DNA of 64,000 bases from Pseudomonadota bacterium (lineage in GTDB: Bacteria > Pseudomonadota > Gammaproteobacteria > Steroidobacterales > Steroidobacteraceae): assembly GCA_018241425.1 (NCBI GenBank), contig JAFEDU010000002.1, positions 248,001 to 312,000 of the forward strand. The letters are read 5' to 3'. The number at the start of each line of letters is the position of its first letter. The stretch's first letter is position 1. A program made the position numbers and the translations under genes. Below, piece after piece: positions 57,776-64,000 of this stretch. A model generated the notes under the pieces. The model made no database searches, was not told the DNA's origin, and was given only the letters and a program-made list of their open reading frames with translations.

Positions 57776-58987
57776 TCAGTACCAGATCGAGAGGAACATC
57801 GTGAAGACGTTGGCGTTCAGCTGGTACAGCGGCTCGTTGCCGGCACCGTACTCGGGGGCGAGCAGGGCGTTGCGGAAGTCGCTGTACTTCGCCAGGAAGT
57901 GCTCATAGTGGAAGTTGGCGCTGCTGCGGGTCAGCCAGGGCGCCCAGGAGAAGTGTGGGAACTGGTAGGAGACCCCGCCGCCAAGGGTATAGGTCTGGAA
58001 GGCCGCGAGCTCGCGGTCGCGCGCCATGAAGTTCTGGTAGTCGGCGCGCGGGAACAGGTCGCTGTAGAAGTCCGCGGCGTTCTGCCGGTAGTAGCGCACC
58101 GTGCCGTCGAAGATCCAGTTGTGCCATGGCTGGGTGTAGTCGACCTGGACGGTGTGCGCGACGATGCCCCAGGTATCACGGAAGAAGCGGTACTGGCCGG
58201 TGACGGCGGCACGCCAGGGCAGGTAGTGCTTGAGCGAGATCGAGGCTGCGTTGCTGGTGCGGGTGTTCGGGTAGACCTGGTCCGCGAGCGTGAACCCCTC
58301 GCCCTGGCCGGGGGATAGGTAGCGGATCTTGCGGTACGGGTTCGCAAGGTAGCCCTGGTCCGTGAGGAGCTCGTAGCTGAAGTTCGCGATCGTGTTGCGC
58401 GTCAGGATCTGGCTGATGCCGAGCGAGTAACCGCGGTGGTCGGCGCGCTCGTGGAAGGTCGGGTCGTTGACGATCTCCCCGTTCACCTTGATGTCGCGGT
58501 AGATCTGGTCCCAGCCGCGGCGGTAGCCCAGGGACAGCGTGGTCAGGTCCCCGAACATGTCCTGCGACAGGCCGAAGTAGGCGGTGTTGGCCTTGTAGTC
58601 CGGCTCCTTGCTGGTGATGGCGCCGGCCGAGTAGGTCGTCTTGCCGTGCAGGTAGTCGACCCCGCCGCTCCACTGCGTGCGCTTCTCGTGATACGGGCTT
58701 GCCGACAGCTTCACATCGATCGAGGCGCTGGAGATCATGTCCTCGTAGTAGTTCACCGTGAAGGAGAGGCTGTCGCCCACCTTCTTGCGGATGAGCACCG
58801 AGGGTCCCTCGACCGTGATGTCGCCGCCGTTGTAGTAGTGCCACATGACGTCGGCACGGTCCTCGGGCAGCACGCCGCCGATGACGGGCGCCGTAAGGAT
58901 GCACAGCGCCAGCAGCGTGCGGGTGAAGGGGCTCAGGCGCGCGCCGCGCAGGTCGTGCCAGCGCTGCGCGAGGGAACTCAGTTGCAT
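57776..58987 (-). CDS. DUF3570 family outer-membrane-like protein
   Basis: A 403-residue DUF3570 protein with a hydrophobic N-terminal segment (FTRTLLALCILTAPVIGGVL) that is likely a signal peptide. Repeated amphipathic strands follow, of outer-membrane barrel type (KKVGDSLSFTVNYYEDMIS, YHEKRTQWSGGVDY, and SLGYRRGWDQIYRDIKV) with a terminal aromatic (LSIWY). Function is unknown. The start overlaps the DUF4266 gene by 10 nt. It is the last gene of the cluster starting with the cytochrome at 63849. Confidence 0.88.
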   Translation of the reverse strand: MQLSSLAQRWHDLRGARLSPFTRTLLALCILTAPVIGGVLPEDRADVMWHYYNGGDITVEGPSVLIRKKVGDSLSFTVNYYEDMISSASIDVKLSASPYHEKRTQWSGGVDYLHGKTTYSAGAITSKEPDYKANTAYFGLSQDMFGDLTTLSLGYRRGWDQIYRDIKVNGEIVNDPTFHERADHRGYSLGISQILTRNTIANFSYELLTDQGYLANPYRKIRYLSPGQGEGFTLADQVYPNTRTSNAASISLKHYLPWRAAVTGQYRFFRDTWGIVAHTVQVDYTQPWHNWIFDGTVRYYRQNAADFYSDLFPRADYQNFMARDRELAAFQTYTLGGGVSYQFPHFSWAPWLTRSSANFHYEHFLAKYSDFRNALLAPEYGAGNEPLYQLNANVFTMFLSIWY

Positions 58988-59244
58988 CCGCAGCCGCCGC
59001 CGACGCTGCCGGTGGCGCCACGGGCGCCCTCGCGGCTCTCGAACACGTGCTCGAAGTAGATGCTCGAGACCGGATCGCGGTTGGCCGACATGATGGGGTC
59101 CGCGAAGTGCTCGCGCTCGTAGGGCTTCACCCAGGGCTGCGGTGCGGCGCAGCCGGCGAGTGCCGCCAGCAGCAGCCCGGTGGCCACCACTCGCAGTGCA
59201 CGCGCCGCAAGCCAGCGTCCGCAGTTCCCGGGTGATGCGCGCAT
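58978..59244 (-). CDS. DUF4266 small lipoprotein
   Basis: An 88-residue lipoprotein of the DUF4266 family. The signal ends in the lipobox LAGC (C32). The mature protein includes PWVKPYEREHFADPIM and ends in the diagnostic GGGCGCN. Role unknown; almost always found next to DUF3570, as here. The stop overlaps the DUF3570 start and the start lies directly after the TlpA stop. Confidence 0.9.
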   Translation of the reverse strand: MRASPGNCGRWLAARALRVVATGLLLAALAGCAAPQPWVKPYEREHFADPIMSANRDPVSSIYFEHVFESREGARGATGSVGGGCGCN

Positions 59245-59247
59245 CGC

Positions 59248-59733
59248 CTACTCCTTGACCAGCGTGCGAATGCTGTCCATGTATTCGTTCTCGTCGCCCG
59301 GCTTGTAGCCGCGGTGCAGGACGCGCACCCTGCCGGCGCGGTCGATGATCACCGTGCTCGGCATGCCCGCGACTTCGTAGAGCTTACTCACCTTGCTGTC
59401 CTTGTCGAACAGGATCGGGAAACTCACCGGGGTCTCCTTCAGCCAGTCGATGGCAGCCTTGGAGTCCGGCTCGACGTTCACGCCGAGCATCGTGAAGCCC
59501 AGCTTGTTGTACTTTTTGTAAATGCTTTCGAGCAACGGCATTTCCTGCCGGCACGGGCCACACCAGCTGGCCCAGAAATTGATCATCACCACCTGGCCCT
59601 GGTACTGGGACAGGCTGACGTCCTTGCCCTCGCGCGAGCCGAGGCTGAACTGCGGGGCGGGAGTCCCGGTCCCGGCCATGACCGGGAGCGCCACGGCGAG
59701 GGCTGCGGCAAGCGCGACGATGCGGTTCTTCAT
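59248..59733 (-). CDS. TlpA-family periplasmic thioredoxin
   Basis: A 161-residue exported thioredoxin-fold protein. A signal peptide (VALAAALAVALPVMAG) precedes a TlpA/ResA-type domain with active site WCGPC (C58, C61) and the cis-Pro region GMPSTVIID. Expected role is disulfide reduction in the periplasm, such as keeping heme-binding cysteines of apocytochrome c reduced. That fits the c-type cytochrome encoded two genes upstream. Shine-Dalgarno agagga precedes the ATG. Confidence 0.95.
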   Translation of the reverse strand: MKNRIVALAAALAVALPVMAGTGTPAPQFSLGSREGKDVSLSQYQGQVVMINFWASWCGPCRQEMPLLESIYKKYNKLGFTMLGVNVEPDSKAAIDWLKETPVSFPILFDKDSKVSKLYEVAGMPSTVIIDRAGRVRVLHRGYKPGDENEYMDSIRTLVKE

Positions 59734-59745
59734 GATGCGTTCCTC

Positions 59746-60435
59746 TCAAAAGAAGAAGGTCGTTCCGATCCGCGCCTCGATGTTGTTGGTGAGCTTGTTC
59801 GTGCCGAACAGGTCAGTCTGGAAGACCCGATCCTGCACCGTGATATGCACCGCCAGCCAATCTGTCGGCACGATCCGGTAACCGGCGCCAAAGTTCACCG
59901 TGAACTTCGTGTCCCCGGCGAAATCGGTGCCCCCGATACCGCCGATGAGATAGAAAGCGCTCGTAAAGGCGTGTCCGCGACCGATAAAGGACTCGCCCGG
60001 CAGGAAGTTGTAGCCGAGTGACAGATCGTAATACGTGAAACGCCTCTCAGACTCGGTAAGCAGGCTGATACCGCTCAGGGTCTCGAAACTGGTATTGCCG
60101 GCCCGGGAGCGCCCGACCTCGCCCTGGAAGAAGAAGTCCTCGGTGATGTGGTAGGCCGCGGTGATGCCGTAGGAGGGGTGGGTGCCGAAATCCTCGATCG
60201 ACAGCACACCGTAGTCCACGCCCACCTCGACGTTGCGGCTGCGGATCTTGGGAACCGTGATCTTGCGGCGCGGCACGTCCGGGTCGACCACGCGCGGCGG
60301 CGGCGCGCTGTCGTCTTCCTGGGCGGTGACGGGCGCGGCCTGGTGATCCCGGTGGAACCAGTGGCGCACCGTGCTGCAACCCGGCAGCAGCGTGAGCGCA
60401 GCGATCAGAAGAAAAATGCGAAGCCGGCTTTCCAT
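59746..60435 (-). CDS. Outer-membrane beta-barrel lipoprotein
   Basis: A 229-residue protein with a lipobox LLPGC (C20) or signal peptide, a polar linker (VPRRKITVPKIRSRNVEVGV), and an eight-strand OmpA/OmpX-like beta-barrel whose strands end in TTFFF. The C-terminal aromatic triplet is the outer-membrane assembly signal. Its start overlaps the preceding SH3/barrel gene by 31 nt. Confidence 0.85.
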   Translation of the reverse strand: MESRLRIFLLIAALTLLPGCSTVRHWFHRDHQAAPVTAQEDDSAPPPRVVDPDVPRRKITVPKIRSRNVEVGVDYGVLSIEDFGTHPSYGITAAYHITEDFFFQGEVGRSRAGNTSFETLSGISLLTESERRFTYYDLSLGYNFLPGESFIGRGHAFTSAFYLIGGIGGTDFAGDTKFTVNFGAGYRIVPTDWLAVHITVQDRVFQTDLFGTNKLTNNIEARIGTTFFF

Positions 60436-61160
60436 TCGTCTGCGTCCTCGTTCTCGTTGCGCTTCGTGAATATGTAGTGGGCCTTGTATTCAGCGCGCAG
60501 GAAGAATCGTCGTGTGAGGTAGAAGCGCACGCCGCCGCCGACGTAGGCGCTCTGCTCGGTGCGGTTGGGGGCCTCCACCAGAGTCGCCTTGGGCTGGGTG
60601 TGCACCAGCCCCAGGCCTATGGTGACGAACGGCGACCAGCGCGACTCGGGCGCGAACACGTGCGCGAAGCCGATGTCGGCGATCTCGCCGTTGGAGAACT
60701 TGCCGAGAAACTGCCCGGCGGAGCCTTCGATCATCAGCTGGGAGTTGAACGAGAAGGAGGCGTAGCCCGACACCAGCGTCGCCCCGCCGTACTGGCCGGC
60801 GAACATGCCCATCTCCCAGTGGTGGTTGGTGAAGCCGGCCCGGTCGCCCAGGTCGAATTTGAACGGCGAGCCGTCGGCCAGCACGGTCTTCAGCATGTCC
60901 CGCTGCGAGGCCCAGCCCTCGACCCCCTGCTCGGTGCGCACCTTGAACCAGTCGGTGCGCCGGAACAGTACGTCGACGCTGGCCTCGCGCGGCACGACAT
61001 GGAACACCGGGTAGCCACGCCCCGGGCCGGTGTGCAGCTCGAGGTAGGGCTCGGTAACGAACAGCTGCAGGTACTCGCGCGCGGCACTCACCCCCGGGGC
61101 GAGGAGTGCAGCCAGCAACAGCAGACCCGCGAGCGCAGACTGGTGCGCGCGCCTTAACAA
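60405..61160 (-). CDS. SH3-domain outer-membrane barrel protein
   Basis: A 251-residue exported protein: signal peptide (LAGLLLLAALLAPGVSAA), bacterial SH3 domain (about 35-95; LELHTGPGRGYPVFHVVPRE, WFKVRTEQGVEGWASQRD), then a beta-barrel ending in KAGFAFFF. The start is TTG 61160 with an AGGA site, giving a natural signal peptide; the longer in-frame version adds residues from the noncoding strand. It overlaps the next gene by 31 nt. Confidence 0.82.
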   Translation of the reverse strand: MLRRAHQSALAGLLLLAALLAPGVSAAREYLQLFVTEPYLELHTGPGRGYPVFHVVPREASVDVLFRRTDWFKVRTEQGVEGWASQRDMLKTVLADGSPFKFDLGDRAGFTNHHWEMGMFAGQYGGATLVSGYASFSFNSQLMIEGSAGQFLGKFSNGEIADIGFAHVFAPESRWSPFVTIGLGLVHTQPKATLVEAPNRTEQSAYVGGGVRFYLTRRFFLRAEYKAHYIFTKRNENEDADEWKAGFAFFF

Positions 61161-61173
61161 TTCCGTCCTTTGC

Positions 61174-63849
61174 TCAATTGACCGGTACCGCCGGGTCGAA
61201 GGGGTTGTTGAAGTACTGAGCGCCGATGTCGAGCCATTCGGACACCAGACGCAGCTCATCGGGGCTCAGCCACCCGGCGTGCGTGCTCGCGGAACCCGCG
61301 GCGAAGCGACTCATGAACTGGCTCGACAGACCGCCATTCGCACTTCCTGCATTCAGGTACGGGCCGACCGACTGGGTGATCGTCTTGGTCGGGTCCGTCG
61401 GGTCAATCATACTTATGTTATGCGCGAACAGCAGCTGCTGGTAGGAGGTGGTCTGCTGGGGTACCGCGGTCGAGGCCGTCTTCGTGAGGTCGAGATTGCC
61501 GGCCGGCATCTGCGCCGCGCCGTTCGCATCGACCGGGGCGTGGCAGCCACCCTGGGTGCAGGTGTGGTCGGAGACCACCGCCCCGGTGCTGTCGGTCACC
61601 TGGCGCGACAGGTCCCACAGCGGCTGCAGGTGCTCGGGGTAGTTGATGATGATGCGGCAGTTCGCCGACCAGCCGGTCACGCACAGCGCGGACGTGGGGA
61701 AGGCGGTCTTGAACTGCGTGGCGTCGTCGTAGCGCAGGTTGATCGGCGTGCCGGGGGTGGCCTGCGCCGGGTCGGTCCACACATCCTTATAGAGGACGTC
61801 GACGCTCGGCACCATCTGGGCGCACGGCGGGGTGTCGGTCGAGCAGCTGATGCGCATGCGCGCCTGCGCCATGGTCTCACCCTGGTTGGGGATGAAGGCG
61901 CCCGCGCCACTGGCGAGGGTCCCCGGGAAGGCGACGCCACTGGTGGCCGCCCCGGCCCAGGCCGCCGTGAACAGGCCCTGGCGGCCGTGTGAGATCGGGT
62001 GCTGGGTGGTGGCCGGCTGGTGGCAGCCGTTGCACTGCACGACCTCGCCGGCCTTCACCTGCAGCCATACGGTCTGGTTCGGCCCGATGCGGCGTGCGTT
62101 GGCGTCGAGGAACTCCATGCGGAACGCCACGTTTGCCGGGACCTCGATCTTCACCGAGCCGTCCGGCTCGACCGGGGCGTAGCCGAGGATCTGCATCATA
62201 TAGTTGCTGGCGCCGAAGGCGGCACCGTTCAGGTCGACCACGGTGCGGTCCGGGATCGACACGGGCTTCTCGATGCGCACGAAGCGCGCGGACAGCTTGT
62301 CCGGCGAGGTCTTGATCGGGTTCGCGAGCGTGGCGATGTTCGGGGTGGCCGTGTCCACGCCGTCGATGTCGTAGATGCTGCGGATGTCGATCACGCCGAC
62401 GTTGGCATCGACCAGGTTCTGGTCGAGGTTCACGCCCGGGACCTTGTCCAGGATGATGTTCTGCAGCGTGCGCGGCTGCGCGACCGCCACGTCGGTGATC
62501 ATGGTCCCCTCGACCGGGGTCATGATCGGCTGCAGCGTGTTCTGCGCGGGGTCGAACATCCAAACGCTGTAGAGCGGCGGGGCCACCGTCGGCTTGGCGA
62601 CGTTCAGGTACTGAGAGGTGCACGGCACCACGACCGGCGGGGTCTGGGTGGTGTCGAGCAGGCGGCACTGCGTCCAGCTCACCAGGATGCGCCCGGTGCC
62701 ATCCTGCAGCGGGTAAGCGGAGGTGAAGCGACCGCCCGGGGAGGGGCCGGGGATCGTCAGCACATCGTTCTGGGTGGCCGGCACCTGCGCCGGGTTGGCG
62801 ACGGTGGTGACACCCAGCAGCTTCTGGGTGCTTTCCACGTAGTGCGTGCCGTCGATGATCACGAGGTCACCGCCGTTGTCGACGTCGGTGTACTGGCGGG
62901 TGATGGCGAGGATGCGGCCATCCTCCATCTGGCGCGGGTGCGAGAACTCGATGGCAGTGTTGTTGGTGCCGGTCATGTGGCTGTTGGCGCCGTAGTAGAG
63001 CTCCAGGTCCGTCCCGTCCGGGTTGGCCGAGTACAGCGACATCTGGTCCCGGCCCCCCGGGGCATTGTCCCAGCGCGTCCACAGCACGCGACCGTTGGCG
63101 AGCACCGTCGAGTCGCGGTCGTGGCTCTGGTTGAAGGTGATCTGGTGCACGCCCGTGCCGTCGGCGTTCATGACCTCGAGCACGAAGCCGGACTCCTGGC
63201 GTGCCTCGTCCTGGGCCATGAACTGCGGGAAGCCCTCATCGAGCAGGATGCCCTGCGAGGCGCTCTGGCGCGTGGTGGAGAAGACGATGCGCCCGTCCGG
63301 CAGGTAGTGGGGCGACTCGTCGTTGACGGTCAGGGGGTCCGGGTCGCTGGTCGGGTCAATCACCGCATGCAGGTCGTCGGTGGCGATGACGTATTCGTAG
63401 ATGCGCCAGGAGGGCGGCTTCTTGGCCTGCTGGTTCATCGCCAGCGGTCCGCGCATGGCGAAGATGACGCGCGTGCCATCGGCGGAGGTGTCGACGTCCT
63501 TGATGTCCCACATCGCCCCGCTCGTGATGCGCGAGGTGACGTTGATCTCGGTGGCGCTCGCCGACGCACTGGCACGCATGTAGAGGTCGGCCGAGACCGG
63601 CACGATGTCGTTCATGATGCGCAGGTCGTCCTGCATGAAGGTGCCGTCCTTGTTCAGGGGCACCGGGCGCTTCACGTAGAAGATCGGGTAGTCGACGGTG
63701 GCCGGATCCGCCACCTGGCTCTTGCCGAGGCTGATATTGCCGCCACTGCTGCAGGCCGCGAGCACGAGCGCGCACGCCGCCAGTACGCTGCCGCGTACCA
63801 TGCAAAGTGCCGACTGCTTCCGATTTTTCCAGACCTGCTGCGCGTGCAT
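61174..63849 (-). CDS. HzsA-like c-type cytochrome lipoprotein
   Basis: An 891-residue lipoprotein (lipobox LAAC, C33) with an N-terminal TolB-like propeller (about 90-480: SPHYLPDGRIVFSTTR, DGRILAITRQYTD). The C-terminal heme region shows one CxxCH (C606-N-G-C-H, residues 606-610) and one CX4CH (764-770). The line INYPEHLQPLW is typical of HzsA/hydrazine-synthase-alpha-related proteins, but hydrazine synthase subunits beta and gamma are absent, so anammox function is not implied. GGAGAG lies 5 nt upstream of ATG 63849. It heads the six-gene cluster. Confidence 0.85.
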   Translation of the reverse strand: MHAQQVWKNRKQSALCMVRGSVLAACALVLAACSSGGNISLGKSQVADPATVDYPIFYVKRPVPLNKDGTFMQDDLRIMNDIVPVSADLYMRASASASATEINVTSRITSGAMWDIKDVDTSADGTRVIFAMRGPLAMNQQAKKPPSWRIYEYVIATDDLHAVIDPTSDPDPLTVNDESPHYLPDGRIVFSTTRQSASQGILLDEGFPQFMAQDEARQESGFVLEVMNADGTGVHQITFNQSHDRDSTVLANGRVLWTRWDNAPGGRDQMSLYSANPDGTDLELYYGANSHMTGTNNTAIEFSHPRQMEDGRILAITRQYTDVDNGGDLVIIDGTHYVESTQKLLGVTTVANPAQVPATQNDVLTIPGPSPGGRFTSAYPLQDGTGRILVSWTQCRLLDTTQTPPVVVPCTSQYLNVAKPTVAPPLYSVWMFDPAQNTLQPIMTPVEGTMITDVAVAQPRTLQNIILDKVPGVNLDQNLVDANVGVIDIRSIYDIDGVDTATPNIATLANPIKTSPDKLSARFVRIEKPVSIPDRTVVDLNGAAFGASNYMMQILGYAPVEPDGSVKIEVPANVAFRMEFLDANARRIGPNQTVWLQVKAGEVVQCNGCHQPATTQHPISHGRQGLFTAAWAGAATSGVAFPGTLASGAGAFIPNQGETMAQARMRISCSTDTPPCAQMVPSVDVLYKDVWTDPAQATPGTPINLRYDDATQFKTAFPTSALCVTGWSANCRIIINYPEHLQPLWDLSRQVTDSTGAVVSDHTCTQGGCHAPVDANGAAQMPAGNLDLTKTASTAVPQQTTSYQQLLFAHNISMIDPTDPTKTITQSVGPYLNAGSANGGLSSQFMSRFAAGSASTHAGWLSPDELRLVSEWLDIGAQYFNNPFDPAVPVN

Positions 63850-64000
63850 CACATCTCTCCATCACCCACGCGTGCGTTGCCGTCGCGCGTGAATGTAACG
63901 TAATTCGTCGCCTTTTCGATGACTTATCGCCAGATCGCCGATTCCGTCACGGCGCGTCCGAGCACCCGGCGGCTTTCATACGCCCCGGAGTGTTCGGGTC

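Noticed and set aside
61174..63849. Hydrazine synthase (anammox) assignment
   Set aside because: Only the HzsA-like protein is present; partner subunits and the anammox gene set are missing, so the family relation is structural only.
1..64000. CRISPR array, tRNA, rRNA, riboswitch, intact insertion sequence
   Set aside because: I scanned for regular direct repeats, cloverleaf-type ends and transposase motifs; none was found. A covariance-model search would be needed for certainty.

Overview
The window is high-GC DNA (mostly well above 60% by eye), densely coded on both strands, with genes typical of an aerobic free-living gammaproteobacterium. Isocitrate dehydrogenase and its kinase/phosphatase AceK, a TonB-dependent receptor beside a TPR-sulfotransferase, a GlyGly-CTERM secreted protease, a DUF3570/DUF4266 cluster and an S53 protease together suggest a Steroidobacteraceae/Nevskiales/Lysobacterales-type organism. 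That placement is inferred from gene content; no rRNA, tRNA or ribosomal marker is present to confirm it.

Layout. 1-9 kb: a PLP-dependent Cys/Met-metabolism enzyme, a divergent Fe/Mn superoxide dismutase, then a minus-strand cluster icd / DUF3052-like / Nudix / aceK that puts the TCA-cycle enzyme and its phosphorylation switch together. An amino-acid permease translationally coupled to an agmatine deiminase follows. 9-17.7 kb: secreted S8 protease with a GlyGly-CTERM-like tail, a TPR membrane protein and a periplasmic PQQ dehydrogenase, a PlpD-like patatin/beta-barrel protein, a cupin, and msrA. 17.6-21 kb: a low-GC accessory patch bounded by an imperfect direct repeat of the msrA 3' end, holding an unknown exported protein and a HigBA toxin-antitoxin pair, followed by an ORF6N protein and a decayed lipocalin-like gene. 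21-28 kb: a seven-repeat GloVer protein divergent from a sedolisin protease, an MHS-type MFS transporter and an exported cupin.

28-31.5 kb holds the most unusual module: a compact minus-strand operon encoding a heme-c-type DUF3365/HAMP membrane sensor, a TIR protein with a C-terminal helical module, and a SLOG-like + four-TM (SLATT-like) protein. The junctions are a 5-nt gap and a 4-nt overlap. It looks like a sensor/TIR/nucleotide-sensing membrane-effector system of the biological-conflict type. 31.6-46.6 kb is mostly housekeeping and envelope: a Cys-rich lipoprotein, DUF4197, a second APC permease, an MBOAT/SGNH O-acylation pair, an SRAP (YedK) protein, a large DUF748/AsmA-like protein, a lactate-permease homologue divergent from a PEP-mutase/isocitrate-lyase family enzyme, a WbuC-like cupin and a fosmidomycin-resistance-type MFS pump. 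46.7-55.7 kb: TonB receptor, TPR-sulfotransferase, VirJ-like hydrolase, DUF2252, MATE pump, SYLF lipoprotein-like protein.

55.9-57.5 kb is an isolated lower-GC gene for an exported beta-rich protein of unknown function. 57.8-63.9 kb is a six-gene minus-strand cluster: an HzsA-like c-type cytochrome lipoprotein, an SH3/outer-membrane barrel, a second barrel, a TlpA thioredoxin, a DUF4266 lipoprotein and DUF3570. It reads as an envelope-located redox/assembly system. No CRISPR array, rRNA, tRNA or intact insertion sequence was seen.
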